The notes: generated by a model not told the origin, from the letters alone. A DNA stretch of 64,000 bases from Burkholderia paludis (GCF_000732615.1 NZ_JPGL01000027.1:49590-113589); one strand, 5' to 3'. Counted from the stretch's first letter, positions 20,822 through 29,795 are shown. A program made the numbers and translations.

Positions 20822-21850
20822 ATGAAAACGACTCCCGGCCCGGTCATGCTCGACGTCGTCGGCACGACCCTGTCGCGCGACGATGCGCGGCGCCTCGCGC
20901 ATCCGAACACCGGCGGCGTGATCCTGTTCGCGCGGCATTTCCAGGACCGCGCGCAACTGACCGCGCTGACCGACTCGATCCGCGCGGTGCGCGAAGATAT
21001 CCTGATCGCCGTCGACCACGAAGGCGGACGCGTGCAGCGTTTCCGCACCGACGGTTTCACGGTGCTGCCTGCAATGCGTCGCCTCGGCGAGCTGTGGGAT
21101 CGCGACGTGCTGCTCGCGACGAAGGTGGCGACCGCCGTCGGCTACGTCCTGGCCGCCGAACTGCGTGCATGCGGGATCGACATGAGCTTCACGCCGGTGC
21201 TCGACCTCGACTACGGGCACTCGAAGGTGATCGGGGATCGCGCGTTCCATCGCGACCCGCGCGTCGTCACGCTGCTCGCGAAGAGCCTGAACCACGGGTT
21301 GTCGCTTGCCGGGATGGCGAACTGCGGCAAGCATTTTCCCGGGCACGGCTTCGCGGAGGCCGATTCGCACGTCGCCCTGCCGACCGACGATCGCGCGCTC
21401 GATGCGATCCTCGAGCAGGACGTCGCGCCTTACGACTGGCTCGGCCTGTCGCTGTCCGCGGTGATTCCCGCGCACGTGATCTATACGCAGGTCGACAAGC
21501 GGCCGGCGGGTTTCTCTCGGGTGTGGCTGCAGGACATCCTGCGCGGGCGGCTCGGCTTTACAGGCGCGATCTTCAGCGACGACCTGTCGATGGAGGCCGC
21601 GCGCGAAGGCGGCACGCTCACGCAGGCGGCCGACGCCGCGCTTGCCGCCGGGTGCGACATGGTGCTCGTCTGCAATCAGCCTGATGCGGCCGAGGTCGTG
21701 CTGAACGGGCTGAAGGCGCAGCCGTCGGCCGAGTCGGTGCGACGCATCAAACGGATGTGTGCGCGCGGCAAGGCGCTCAAGTGGGACAAGCTGATCGCGC
21801 AGCCTGCCTATCTGCAGGCGCAGGCGTTGTTGAAAAGCGCACTGGCCTGA
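20822..21850 (+). CDS. nagZ: Beta-N-acetylhexosaminidase NagZ
   Basis: 342 residues, glycoside hydrolase family 3; removes GlcNAc from GlcNAc-anhydromuropeptides in murein recycling, which also generates the signal for AmpC beta-lactamase induction. Visible motifs are VDHEGGRVQRF, the KHFPGHGFAEADSH loop containing the catalytic His of NagZ, and the nucleophile region FSDDLSMEAA. Cytoplasmic, no signal peptide. Last gene of the lepA-nagZ run; ends at a strong bidirectional terminator. Confidence 0.97.
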   Translation: MKTTPGPVMLDVVGTTLSRDDARRLAHPNTGGVILFARHFQDRAQLTALTDSIRAVREDILIAVDHEGGRVQRFRTDGFTVLPAMRRLGELWDRDVLLATKVATAVGYVLAAELRACGIDMSFTPVLDLDYGHSKVIGDRAFHRDPRVVTLLAKSLNHGLSLAGMANCGKHFPGHGFAEADSHVALPTDDRALDAILEQDVAPYDWLGLSLSAVIPAHVIYTQVDKRPAGFSRVWLQDILRGRLGFTGAIFSDDLSMEAAREGGTLTQAADAALAAGCDMVLVCNQPDAAEVVLNGLKAQPSAESVRRIKRMCARGKALKWDKLIAQPAYLQAQALLKSALA

Positions 21851-21895
21851 GCGGGAAGGGGGTGGCGCGGTTCACGTCATCCCGGCCGTCGCAGC

Positions 21896-21925
21896 AAAAA
21901 GCCGCGCAATTGCGCGGCTTTTTTT
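21896..21925. terminator. Bidirectional terminator between nagZ and the NtrC-type regulator
   Basis: A perfect 22-base palindrome (21899-21920, AAGCCGCGCA arms around AATT) flanked by A-run and T-run, so it can end transcription on both strands; it lies between convergent nagZ and the minus-strand regulator. Confidence 0.88.
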
Positions 21926-22022
21926 CTGCCGGGCGGCGGATACGGATCGGCCGTCGGCATGGCGAACTTGAGCGCAACTAACGGTCAGACCCGGCCAGCG
22001 CCCGTATTCCGTCGCCGCCTGC

Positions 22023-23408
22023 TCAGTTCACCTTCATCCGCTGCAGCTTGTTGTACAGCGTCTTCGGGCTGATGCCGAGCAGCGTCGCCGCACGGTGGCG
22101 CGTGCCGCCGACCGCGTCGAGGGTCGCGCGGATCAGCAGATCCTCGACGTCGGACAGCGGCGTGCCGACCTTGATCTGCACGCTGCTGCCGTTCAGCGCC
22201 GCGCCGGAGGAGAAGCTTGCTTCACCTGCGCGCAGCGTCTCGATGAAGTCGCCCGATGCGTCGTACGCGAAGCGTACGCGTTCCTGCAGTTCGCGCACGT
22301 TGCCCGGCCATTCGTAGGAAAGGCATTCGCGGACGAAGCCCGGAGCCGCGCGCTTGTCGGTCGTGCTGCGGCCGGTTGCGCGCGCGTCGCGATTCAGTTC
22401 GTCGATCAGCGCGTCCGCGATCGCGAGCGCATCGCCATCGCGCTCGCGCAGCGGCGGCATCGTGATCGCCGCCGCGTCGAGGCGCAACCAGAGATCCTCG
22501 CGCAGCGTGCCGTTCGCGACAGCTTCGCGCGCCGGGCGGCGCGTGGTGGCGATCAGCCGGAAATCGCTGGCGATCGCGCTCGTGCCGCCGATGCGCATGA
22601 AGTTCTGCGAATCGAGCGCTTGCAGCAGCGCTTCCTGCAGCACGAGCGGCAGCGCGGTGATTTCGTCGAGGAACAGCGTGCCGCCGCCGGCCTGTTCGAA
22701 CAGGCCCGATTCGCGTCGCTCGGCGCCATCGAACGCACCGCGCTCATGGCCGAACAGCACGCTGTCGAGCGGTGCGCCGTGCCGGCCGGCCTGCGCGATG
22801 GTGCGGCAGTCGAACGACACGAACGGCCCCTTGCGGCGCCGGCTCAGGTCGTGCAGCGTGCGCGCGGCCAGCTTCTTGCCGGTACCGGCCTCGCCCGAGA
22901 ACAGGACGGCCGTTTCGGTACGCCCGTTGTGCTCGATCATGTCGTACACGTGTTGCATCGCGTCGCTGCGGCCGACCAGCGCGCCGAAGCGGCCGAGATG
23001 GCGCAGCGATGCGCGCAGCGACTGCACTTCGTCGATCAGTTCGTACGGACGGGGGATCCGCGCCAGCAGGCTGCGCAGGCGCGGGATGTTGATCGGCTTC
23101 AGCAGGTAGTCCCAGATGCCGTGACGCAAGCCCTCGATGGCGCTCTCGACCGTCGCATTGCCGGTCAGCACGATGACGGGCAGCGAGCCGTTCGGCTGTT
23201 GCTGCGGCAAGTGCTGCAGCAGGTCGAACCCGCTGCCGTCGGGCAGGTTCAGGTCGACGAGGACGACATCGGGAATCGAGCGGCCGAGCGCCGTGCGCGC
23301 TTCGGCCAGCGACGTGGCGGTGTCGACCGAGAAGCCGTCCGCGGCGAGCAGCGCAGTGAGGCCGGACAGACTGTTGGGATCGTCTTCGACAATCAGGGCG
23401 TGTGGCAT
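22023..23408 (-). CDS. NtrC-type sigma-54 response regulator with GAFDGA variant
   Basis: 461 residues in three domains. A receiver (about 1-120) has phosphoacceptor Asp52 in VLVDLNLPDG and Lys104. An AAA+ domain has Walker A GEAGTGKK (172-179), Walker B TLFLDE and arginine-finger region LREDLWLRLD. A Fis-type helix-turn-helix ends the protein (ATLLGISPKTLYNKLQRMKVN). The sigma-54 contact loop reads GAFDGA (224-229) rather than GAFTGA; the Thr to Asp change usually impairs sigma-54 engagement, so activity may be altered. No histidine kinase is adjacent, making it an orphan. The ATG at 23408 puts the receiver at the N terminus. Confidence 0.88.
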   Translation of the reverse strand: MPHALIVEDDPNSLSGLTALLAADGFSVDTATSLAEARTALGRSIPDVVLVDLNLPDGSGFDLLQHLPQQQPNGSLPVIVLTGNATVESAIEGLRHGIWDYLLKPINIPRLRSLLARIPRPYELIDEVQSLRASLRHLGRFGALVGRSDAMQHVYDMIEHNGRTETAVLFSGEAGTGKKLAARTLHDLSRRRKGPFVSFDCRTIAQAGRHGAPLDSVLFGHERGAFDGAERRESGLFEQAGGGTLFLDEITALPLVLQEALLQALDSQNFMRIGGTSAIASDFRLIATTRRPAREAVANGTLREDLWLRLDAAAITMPPLRERDGDALAIADALIDELNRDARATGRSTTDKRAAPGFVRECLSYEWPGNVRELQERVRFAYDASGDFIETLRAGEASFSSGAALNGSSVQIKVGTPLSDVEDLLIRATLDAVGGTRHRAATLLGISPKTLYNKLQRMKVN

Positions 23409-23626
23409 GGTGAACGCGAGTCGAGTCAAGAGAGGCGGGCTGTCGGCCCCCCGGGGCCGCAGCCGCATGTCAGATTAAAGACTGATTTTATGCCCCGCCG
23501 AACGCGTAACGAACATTATTTATCGGGCACTGTAAAACAGTTACCGATGATACAAATTGAATATCTTTACCGGTGGCTTTTGCGCTTTTTATCGGGGTCG
23601 GGTCGCGCGCTGTTGGCGCCAGGCAA

Positions 23627-23652
23627 ACAAAAAGCGCCCCGAAGGGCGCTTT
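23627..23652 (-). terminator. Terminator of efp
   Basis: AAAGCGCCC (23631-23639), loop CGAA, GGGCGCTTT (23644-23652). Read on the minus strand it follows the efp stop by 25 bases and ends in a T-rich stretch. Confidence 0.82.
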
Positions 23653-23676
23653 GTTCGATGCAGGTATCGCTGGCGA

Positions 23677-24234
23677 TTACGCGCGGCTGCGGTACTCGTT
23701 CGTACGCGTATCGATTTCGATCTTGTCGCCGGTGTTGCAGAACAGCGGCACTTGCAGTTCGAAGCCCGTGGCGAGCTTCGCGTTCTTCAGCACCTTGCCC
23801 GACGACGTGTCGCCCTTGACGGCCGGTTCCGTGTAGGTGATCTCGCGAACGAGGATCGTCGGCAGTTCGACCGAGATCGCCTTCTCGTTGTAGAACACGA
23901 CTTCGCAAGCCATGCCGTCTTCGAGGTAGTTCAGCGCTTCGCCCATCATTTCGGCTTCGACTTCGTACTGGTTGTAGTCGGCGTCCATGAACACGTACAT
24001 CGGGTCGGCGAAGTACGAGTACGTCACTTCCTTGCGGTCGAGCACAACGACTTCGAACTTGTCGTCAGCCTTGTAGACCGATTCCTGACCTGCGTTGGAC
24101 AGCAGGTTCTTCATCTTCATCTTGACGACGGCGGCGTTACGGCCCGACTTGTTGTATTCCGTCTTTGCGATAACCCAGGCATCGCTGCCGATCTGCACGA
24201 CGTTGCCTACGCGGAGTTCCTGTGCGGTTTTCAT
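23677..24234 (-). CDS. efp: Elongation factor P
   Basis: 185 residues; relieves ribosome stalling at polyproline. The loop that reaches the peptidyl-transferase centre reads KSGRNAAVV, with Arg32 in place of the lysine used by E. coli. Arg32 is the site rhamnosylated by EarP, whose gene lies directly upstream on the same strand (24363-25556). Other family parts are [15 protein letters not shown] and the C-terminal [17 protein letters not shown]. So this genome uses the rhamnose-type EF-P activation. Confidence 0.97.
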   Translation of the reverse strand: MKTAQELRVGNVVQIGSDAWVIAKTEYNKSGRNAAVVKMKMKNLLSNAGQESVYKADDKFEVVVLDRKEVTYSYFADPMYVFMDADYNQYEVEAEMMGEALNYLEDGMACEVVFYNEKAISVELPTILVREITYTEPAVKGDTSSGKVLKNAKLATGFELQVPLFCNTGDKIEIDTRTNEYRSRA

Positions 24235-24362
24235 AAAAAAACTGTCCTGATCAAATCAAATAAATAGGTGCCTGAGCGTTGCACAACGGGTGAGGCGCCA
24301 AGCAGACGCGTTCCGGTGGGCGCCAAAGCGAGCGCTTGCGTGGTCAGCCGTCGGATAACCGC

Positions 24363-25556
24363 TTATTTTAACTGAGATTTTGCGAATTCCGCCAGCTTTC
24401 CGGCGAGATCGCCGACGGCCGCGAGCGCGTCGGCCCAGCGGCTCGCGTTGGCGTCGAGCGCCGCGCGGTGTTGCCAGAGATCGGCCCAGTCGGGCGTGCC
24501 GGCGCCGTTCCATGCATGCCAGAACCGCTCGAGCGCGGCGCGCGGCGCGTCGGCGAGCCCGGCCGACAGGTGCGCGAGCGCGGCGTCGAGTTTCGGCAGG
24601 TGCGCGTCGTCGGCCTGTGGGTAGATGTGCCACACGAACGGCTTGCGCGCCCACTGCGCGCGGACGAACGAATCCTCGCCGCGCACGAAGTTGGCATCGG
24701 CCACCCACAGCAGCGGATCGTAGTCGGCCTGCGGAACGAACGCGAGCCCGTGTGCGACCAGGTTGCCGCTGCGTGCGTGCGCGCCCGCGCCGAACGATTC
24801 GACGCCGAAGAAGCGCGCGACGGCGGGCGACACGCGGCCGGCCGGCACGAGTGCGACGACGGGCGACGGGCCGTCGCGCCACTGCGCGAGCAGTGCGTCG
24901 ACGGCCGGATTCTCGTACGCGAACAGGCTGACGACCGTCGTGCCGGGCGCCGGCGGCGGGCCGCCGGTCGCGCGTTGCCACCACGCGGCGCGTGCCGCCG
25001 CGTCGGTCTCGAAGGCGAGGCGGCGCGCATCGAGGTCGCGCTCCTTCAGGACGCCGCCGGTGCCGGCCGACAGGCCCGGGAAGAAAAACGTCTTCAGCAG
25101 CGGGTAGCGCGGATGCGGCGACGGCCGCAGATGGAAATCGGCGACCCAGTCCTCGGCGCTCAGGTATTCGAGGTTGATCCACACCGGGCGACGCGTGCGG
25201 CGCGCCATCGCCGCGAGATACGCGCCGGGCAGCTCGCACGCGAACGCCTCGATCACGACGTCGGCGATTTCCAGCGCGTCGCCGGCTTCCGCATGCCAGT
25301 GTTCGACCGCGATCGAGTCGACCGTCTGCCGTGGCGCGTCGGGATCGAGCCCCGGCAGCAGGCGCGCGAACGTGCGCAGGTCGTCGACGAACAGGCGAAC
25401 CTGCCAGCCGTGTTCGTGCGCGAGCTGGCGCGCGACGCGCCAGCAGACGCCGATGTCGCCGAAATTGTCGATCACCGTACAGAAGAGGTCGCAGGCGATC
25501 GGTTCGCCCGGCGCGAGCGGCGCGGCGGGCAGGGGGGCAGCGGTGGTGCGTGGCAT
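24363..25556 (-). CDS. earP: EF-P arginine 32 rhamnosyltransferase EarP
   Basis: 397 residues; inverting GT-B enzyme that uses dTDP-L-rhamnose to modify Arg32 of EF-P. The N-terminal motif CDLFCTVIDNFGDIGVCWRVARQL carries the conserved aspartates (Asp30 and Asp34 here), and the C-terminal NFVRGEDSFVRAQWARKPFVWHIYPQ holds the conserved Glu of the nucleotide-sugar site. About 20 residues precede the conserved start, slightly more than in relatives. efp follows 128 bases later on the same strand, so the enzyme and its only known substrate are neighbours. Confidence 0.95.
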   Translation of the reverse strand: MPRTTAAPLPAAPLAPGEPIACDLFCTVIDNFGDIGVCWRVARQLAHEHGWQVRLFVDDLRTFARLLPGLDPDAPRQTVDSIAVEHWHAEAGDALEIADVVIEAFACELPGAYLAAMARRTRRPVWINLEYLSAEDWVADFHLRPSPHPRYPLLKTFFFPGLSAGTGGVLKERDLDARRLAFETDAAARAAWWQRATGGPPPAPGTTVVSLFAYENPAVDALLAQWRDGPSPVVALVPAGRVSPAVARFFGVESFGAGAHARSGNLVAHGLAFVPQADYDPLLWVADANFVRGEDSFVRAQWARKPFVWHIYPQADDAHLPKLDAALAHLSAGLADAPRAALERFWHAWNGAGTPDWADLWQHRAALDANASRWADALAAVGDLAGKLAEFAKSQLK

Positions 25557-25632
25557 CGAAGCGGGCCGGTGAATGCTCTAAACTGGCGATTCTAATGGAC
25601 CCGTTCCGCGTTACAAGGCGCCCGGATCACGC

Positions 25633-27702
25633 ATGACATCCCCTGAAGCTCCCGATACCCCGTTCGAACCGAAGAAGTTCCTTGCGCAGTTGCCGCACAT
25701 GCCGGGCGTCTATCGCTATTACGACACGGCGGGCGCCGTTCTCTACGTCGGCAAGGCGCGCGACCTGAAGAAGCGCGTGTCGAGCTATTTCACGAAGACG
25801 CAGCTGTCGCCGCGCATCGCGATGATGGTCACGCGCATCGCGCGCATCGAAACGACCGTCACACGCTCCGAGGCCGAAGCGCTGCTGCTCGAGAACAACC
25901 TGATCAAGGCGCTCGCGCCGCGCTACAACATCCTGTTTCGCGACGACAAGTCGTATCCGTACCTGAAGCTCACCGCGCACCGCTTTCCGCGCATGGCCTA
26001 TTACCGCGGCTCGGTCGACAAGCAGAACCAGTATTTCGGGCCGTTCCCGAGCGCATGGGCCGTGCGCGAGAGCATCCAGATCCTGCAGCGCGTGTTCCAG
26101 CTGCGCACCTGCGAGGATTCGGTCTTCAACAACCGGACGCGGCCTTGCCTGCTGCACCAGATCGGCCGCTGCACGGCGCCGTGCGTCGGCGCGATTTCCG
26201 ATGACGATTACGCGATCGACGTGTCGAATGCCGCGCGTTTCCTGCTCGGCCGGCAGTCCGAGGTGATGAAGGAACTCGAACAGAAGATGCATGCGTTCGC
26301 GGCCGAACTGAAATTCGAGCAGGCGGCGGCCGTGCGCAACCAGATGAGCTCGCTCGCGACGGTGCTGCACCAGCAGGCGATCGAGGTCGGCAGCGACAGC
26401 GACGTCGACATCCTGGCCGTCGTCGCGCAGGGCGGGCGCGTGTGCGTGAACCTCGCGATGGTGCGCGGCGGGCGGCATCTCGGCGACAAGGCGTATTTCC
26501 CGACGCATGTCGAAAGCGCGTTGACCCTTGCCGAGGGCGGTCTCGGCGATGAGACGGAAGCGCCGGAGGCGGCCGATGCAACCGGTGCGGCCGGCGCGGC
26601 CGGTGCAGTCGGTGCGACCGCCGACGCGGCGCCGGACGTATCCACGGAACAATCCGGCAACGCGCGCGGCGGCGCGGCGGCGTCGATCGAGGCCGAGGTG
26701 CTCGACGCGTTCATCGCGCAGCACTATCTCGGCAATCGCGTGCCGCCGGTGCTCGTCGTCAGCCATGCGCCCGCGAGCCGCGATCTGCTGGAACTGCTGT
26801 CCGAGCAGGCCGGCCACAAGGTGTCGCTGGTGCGGCAGCCGCAGGGCCAGCGGCGCGCGTGGCTGTCGATGGCCGAACAGAACGCGCAGATCGCGCTGAT
26901 GCGCCTGCTGTCCGAGCAGGGCTCGCAGCAGGCGCGCACGCGTGCGCTCGCGGAGACCCTCAGCTACGACTGCGACGACCTCGCGACGCTGCGGATCGAG
27001 TGCTTCGACATCAGCCATACGATGGGCGAGGCGACGCAGGCGTCGTGCGTCGTCTACCACCATCACAAGATGCAGTCGGGCGAGTACCGCCGCTACAACA
27101 TCACCGGCATCACGCCGGGCGACGATTACGCGGCGATGCGGCAGGTGCTCACGCGCCGCTACGAGAAAATGGTCGAGCAGGCCGCGCAGGCGGCGGCCGT
27201 CGACGAGGCGGCCGGCATCGACGGCGAGTCGACGCGCCAGGCGGAGGCGTCGGGCCTGCTGCCGAACATCGTGCTGATCGACGGCGGCAAGGGTCAGGTC
27301 GAAATCGCGCGCCAGGTGTTCACCGAGCTCGGCCTCGACACGTCGATGCTGGTGGGCGTCGCGAAAGGCGAGGGGCGCAAGGTCGGCCTCGAGACGCTCG
27401 TGTTCGCGGACGGCCGCATGCCGCTCGAACTCGGCAAGGAGAGCGCCGCGCTGATGCTGGTCGCGCAGATCCGCGACGAGGCGCACCGTTTCGCGATTAC
27501 CGGCATGCGCGCGAAACGGGCGAAGGCCCGCCAGACGTCGCGGCTCGAGGAGCTCGAGGGGGTCGGCGCGAAGCGCCGGCAGCGGCTGCTCGCGCGGTTC
27601 GGCGGATTGCGCGGCGTGGTGGCCGCGAGCGTCGAGGAGCTCGCGAGCGTCGAGGGCATCTCGCACGCGCTCGCCGAGCAGATCTACAAGCAGCTTCACT
27701 GA
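25633..27702 (+). CDS. uvrC: Excinuclease ABC subunit C
   Basis: 689 residues; makes the two incisions of nucleotide excision repair. The GIY-YIG nuclease is at the N terminus ([27 protein letters not shown]), a UVR motif around [19 protein letters not shown], the RNase H-like second nuclease in the C-terminal half ([27 protein letters not shown]), and HhH motifs at the end. Two low-complexity insertions stand out: an Ala/Gly-rich one at about residues 305-355 and a smaller one at about 516-541. E. coli UvrC is 610 residues. Divergent from earP (76-base gap). Confidence 0.97.
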   Translation: MTSPEAPDTPFEPKKFLAQLPHMPGVYRYYDTAGAVLYVGKARDLKKRVSSYFTKTQLSPRIAMMVTRIARIETTVTRSEAEALLLENNLIKALAPRYNILFRDDKSYPYLKLTAHRFPRMAYYRGSVDKQNQYFGPFPSAWAVRESIQILQRVFQLRTCEDSVFNNRTRPCLLHQIGRCTAPCVGAISDDDYAIDVSNAARFLLGRQSEVMKELEQKMHAFAAELKFEQAAAVRNQMSSLATVLHQQAIEVGSDSDVDILAVVAQGGRVCVNLAMVRGGRHLGDKAYFPTHVESALTLAEGGLGDETEAPEAADATGAAGAAGAVGATADAAPDVSTEQSGNARGGAAASIEAEVLDAFIAQHYLGNRVPPVLVVSHAPASRDLLELLSEQAGHKVSLVRQPQGQRRAWLSMAEQNAQIALMRLLSEQGSQQARTRALAETLSYDCDDLATLRIECFDISHTMGEATQASCVVYHHHKMQSGEYRRYNITGITPGDDYAAMRQVLTRRYEKMVEQAAQAAAVDEAAGIDGESTRQAEASGLLPNIVLIDGGKGQVEIARQVFTELGLDTSMLVGVAKGEGRKVGLETLVFADGRMPLELGKESAALMLVAQIRDEAHRFAITGMRAKRAKARQTSRLEELEGVGAKRRQRLLARFGGLRGVVAASVEELASVEGISHALAEQIYKQLH

Positions 27703-27792
27703 CGCGCCCGTGCGGCCTGCCGCCTTGCCGGCGTTCTTGTGGCAGGCCGGTCGACACGGCACAATTGCGAATCCTTTACTGTCCCGCATGCC

Positions 27793-28380
27793 ATGCCGTT
27801 CAATTTCCCGATTTTCCTGACGTGGGTACGGATCGTGCTGATTCCGCTCGTCGTCGGCGTGTTCTATCTGCCGGACACGGTGATGGGCGGCGCGCACCGC
27901 AATTTCGCGGCGGCGGCGATCTTCATCCTCGCCGCGCTGACCGACTGGTTCGACGGCTACCTCGCGCGCAAGTGGAACCAGACGTCGTCGTTCGGCGCCT
28001 TTCTCGATCCGGTCGCGGACAAGCTGATGGTGACGGCCGCGCTGCTGATCCTCGTGCAGATTTCGCGGGTCGACGCGGCGATCGCGCTCGTGATCGTCGG
28101 CCGCGAGATCGCGATTTCGGCGCTGCGCGAGTGGATGGCGCAGATCGGCGCATCGAAGAGCGTCGCGGTGAACCAGCTCGGCAAGTTCAAGACCGCATGC
28201 CAGATGGTCGCGATTCCGATGCTGCTGTTCTACGCGCCGCTGCCGCTCGGCATCGTGACGATCGACACGCGCGTGTGGGGCGAGTGGCTGATGTATCTCG
28301 CGGCGGTGCTGACGATCTGGTCGATGCTGTACTACATGAAGCTTGCGTGGCCGCAGATTCGCGAGCGCGGCGGAGCGTGA
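27793..28380 (+). CDS. pgsA: CDP-diacylglycerol-glycerol-3-phosphate 3-phosphatidyltransferase
   Basis: 195 residues; makes phosphatidylglycerol phosphate, the first step to PG and cardiolipin. The full CDP-alcohol phosphatidyltransferase motif D-x2-DG-x2-AR-x8-G-x3-D-x3-D is present at DWFDGYLARKWNQTSSF and the following GAFLDPVADK. About four membrane helices. ATG at 27793 gives the conserved MPFNFPIFLTWVRI start. Follows uvrC by 90 bases, the common uvrC-pgsA-tRNA order. Confidence 0.96.
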   Translation: MPFNFPIFLTWVRIVLIPLVVGVFYLPDTVMGGAHRNFAAAAIFILAALTDWFDGYLARKWNQTSSFGAFLDPVADKLMVTAALLILVQISRVDAAIALVIVGREIAISALREWMAQIGASKSVAVNQLGKFKTACQMVAIPMLLFYAPLPLGIVTIDTRVWGEWLMYLAAVLTIWSMLYYMKLAWPQIRERGGA

Positions 28381-28434
28381 CCCGCGCCGCGCAGCCGGCG
28401 GGGCACGTTTTTGGAAAAAGGGCTGGAAAAGCCC

Positions 28435-28463
28435 TTGACACACGAATGTGCCTTCGACATAAT
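28435..28463 (+). promoter_or_regulatory. Strong sigma-70 promoter for the tRNA-Gly array
   Basis: TTGACA (28435-28440), 17-base spacer, CATAAT (28458-28463), 61 bases before the first tRNA. The -35 is a perfect consensus and the -10 differs by one base, consistent with strong stable-RNA transcription. Confidence 0.85.
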
Positions 28464-28524
28464 CTCGCTTCTCCGCTGCACGACAAAGCAAGTGTGTGAC
28501 GGGGAAGCAGTAGCGCAGCAATAC

Positions 28525-28600
28525 GCGGGAGTAGCTCAGTTGGTAGAGCGCAACCTTGCCAAGGTTGAGGTCGCGAGTTCGAGACTCGTCTCCCGCTCCA
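28525..28600 (+). tRNA. tRNA-Gly(GCC), copy 1
   Basis: 76 bases with encoded CCA. Acceptor GCGGGAG pairs with CTCCCGC; the anticodon loop TTGCCAA gives anticodon GCC; T-arm GTTCGAGAC. First of four copies whose tRNA parts are identical in sequence. Confidence 0.97.
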
Positions 28601-28653
28601 GAATTTTTCTGGCAGCGTGTTGTACGGCGAAGCGCTGCAGATGCAGGACATAT

Positions 28654-28729
28654 GCGGGAGTAGCTCAGTTGGTAGAGCGCAACCTTGCCAAGGTTGAGGT
28701 CGCGAGTTCGAGACTCGTCTCCCGCTCCA
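28654..28729 (+). tRNA. tRNA-Gly(GCC), copy 2
   Basis: Same 76-base sequence as copy 1, anticodon GCC, CCA encoded. Confidence 0.97.
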
Positions 28730-28780
28730 GATTTTTCTGGCAGCGTGTTGTACGGCGAAGCGCTGCAGATGCAGGACAAT

Positions 28781-28856
28781 GCGGGAGTAGCTCAGTTGGT
28801 AGAGCGCAACCTTGCCAAGGTTGAGGTCGCGAGTTCGAGACTCGTCTCCCGCTCCA
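28781..28856 (+). tRNA. tRNA-Gly(GCC), copy 3
   Basis: Same 76-base sequence as copies 1 and 2, anticodon GCC, CCA encoded. Confidence 0.97.
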
Positions 28857-28907
28857 GATTTTTCTGGCAGCGTGTTGTACGGCGAAGCGCTGCAGATGCA
28901 GGACAAT

Positions 28908-28983
28908 GCGGGAGTAGCTCAGTTGGTAGAGCGCAACCTTGCCAAGGTTGAGGTCGCGAGTTCGAGACTCGTCTCCCGCTCCA
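28908..28983 (+). tRNA. tRNA-Gly(GCC), copy 4
   Basis: Same 76-base sequence; the spacer after it differs from the others and begins the terminator. Confidence 0.97.
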
Positions 28984-28988
28984 GTAAT

Positions 28989-29010
28989 GGGAAGCCACGC
29001 TTCCCTTTTT
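28989..29010 (+). terminator. Terminator after the tRNA-Gly array
   Basis: GGGAAGC (28989-28995), loop CAC, GCTTCCC (28999-29005), then TTTTT. It separates the glycine array from tRNA-Cys. Confidence 0.82.
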
Positions 29011-29012
29011 AT

Positions 29013-29041
29013 TTGATGGACAGGTCGTCGTCGAATAAAAA
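29013..29041 (+). promoter_or_regulatory. Candidate promoter for tRNA-Cys
   Basis: TTGATG (29013-29018), 17 bases, TAAAAA (29036-29041), 39 bases before the tRNA. Fits the presence of a terminator just upstream. Confidence 0.45.
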
Positions 29042-29080
29042 TCTGTCGCTTGCCTCACGGCATCCGGACAGTCCGCTTTT

Positions 29081-29154
29081 GGCGCGATAGCAAAGCGGTT
29101 ATGCAGCGGCCTGCAAAGCCGTTTAGGCCGGTTCGACTCCGGCTCGCGCCTCCA
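29081..29154 (+). tRNA. tRNA-Cys(GCA)
   Basis: 74 bases with encoded CCA. Acceptor GGCGCGA pairs with TCGCGCC; anticodon loop CTGCAAA gives GCA; T-arm GGTTCGACTCC. A terminator follows at 29170. Confidence 0.95.
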
Positions 29155-29165
29155 AGTAAGAAGAG

Positions 29166-29200
29166 AAAAAGCCCTGAGAAATCAGGGCTTTTTCTTTTTT
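29166..29200 (+). terminator. Terminator after tRNA-Cys
   Basis: GCCCTGA, loop GAAA, TCAGGGC (29171-29188), then TTTTTCTTTTTT. Flanking A-run suggests it may also end the minus-strand GNAT gene. Confidence 0.9.
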
Positions 29201-29246
29201 CAGCGCAGAATTCGCGGCCGCCGGGCGTGCGACGCCTGCCCGGCGA

Positions 29247-29795
29247 TCACCCGTCCACCGGCTGCGCCGGCGTCTCGAGCGTCAACTGATAGAACGCCGC
29301 ATCGAGCCAGCGGCCGAACTTGAATCCCGCCTCCGCGATCGTACCCGAGTGCATGAATCCCAGTTTCGTATGCAGTGCGATGCTCCCGGCATTGGCTGCG
29401 TCGATGCAGCCGACCAGCACGTGCACCTGCGCTTCCCGCGCGCGTCGCACCACTTCCCGCAGCAATATCTCGCCGAGCCCGCGGCCGCGCTGGTCGCAAT
29501 GCACGTACACGCTGTGTTCGACCGTGTACTTGAAGGCGGGAAACGCCCGGAACGTGCCCCAGCTCGCGAAGCCGAGCAGCGTGCCCGATGCGTCGACCGC
29601 GCCGATCACCGGGAAGCCGCCCGCGCGTTTCGCCGCGAACCACGCGACCATCGCTTCCGGCGGGCGCGGCTTGTAGTCGTACAGCGCGGTCGAGTTCGCG
29701 ATCGCGTCGTTGAGGATCTCGAGGATGGCCGGCGCATGCACGGCCTCGCTGCAATCGATCAGGCGCACGTCGTCGCGTTGTTTCGGGGAATTCAT
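29247..29795 (-). CDS. GNAT N-acetyltransferase (phosphinothricin acetyltransferase-like)
   Basis: 182 residues. The run DVRLIDCSEAVHAPAILEILNDAIANSTALYDY and the acetyl-CoA motif HCDQRGRGLGEILLREVV are typical of the PAT/MddA group that acetylates small amines, such as methionine sulfoximine or phosphinothricin. The later GSIALHTKLGFMHSGTIAEAGFKFGRWLDAAFYQL also matches. ATG 29795 starts just before the conserved domain. It lies 58 bases downstream of the XRE-cupin regulator on the same strand, so the two probably form a unit. The real substrate is not shown by sequence. Confidence 0.88.
   Translation of the reverse strand: MNSPKQRDDVRLIDCSEAVHAPAILEILNDAIANSTALYDYKPRPPEAMVAWFAAKRAGGFPVIGAVDASGTLLGFASWGTFRAFPAFKYTVEHSVYVHCDQRGRGLGEILLREVVRRAREAQVHVLVGCIDAANAGSIALHTKLGFMHSGTIAEAGFKFGRWLDAAFYQLTLETPAQPVDG

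Larger units (their letters stand above)
28525..28983 (+). repeat. Tandem array: four tRNA-Gly units of 127-129 bases
   Basis: The tRNA plus the following spacer (about 51-53 bases, beginning with a GATTTTTCTGGCAGCGTG-like sequence and ending GCAGGACAAT) is repeated. Starts are at 28525, 28654, 28781 and 28908, giving periods of 129, 127 and 127. Spacers 2 and 3 look identical; spacer 1 differs by two short insertions. This points to recent unequal duplication. Confidence 0.95.

Noticed and set aside
25627..28779. 1050-codon open frame on the minus strand
   Set aside because: It lies antisense to uvrC, pgsA and the tRNA genes; it is a by-product of high G+C codon bias and the tRNA repeats.
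28525..28983. Regular repeat array reminiscent of CRISPR
   Set aside because: Repeat units are complete tRNA-Gly genes of 76 bases with nearly identical spacers; no cas genes.
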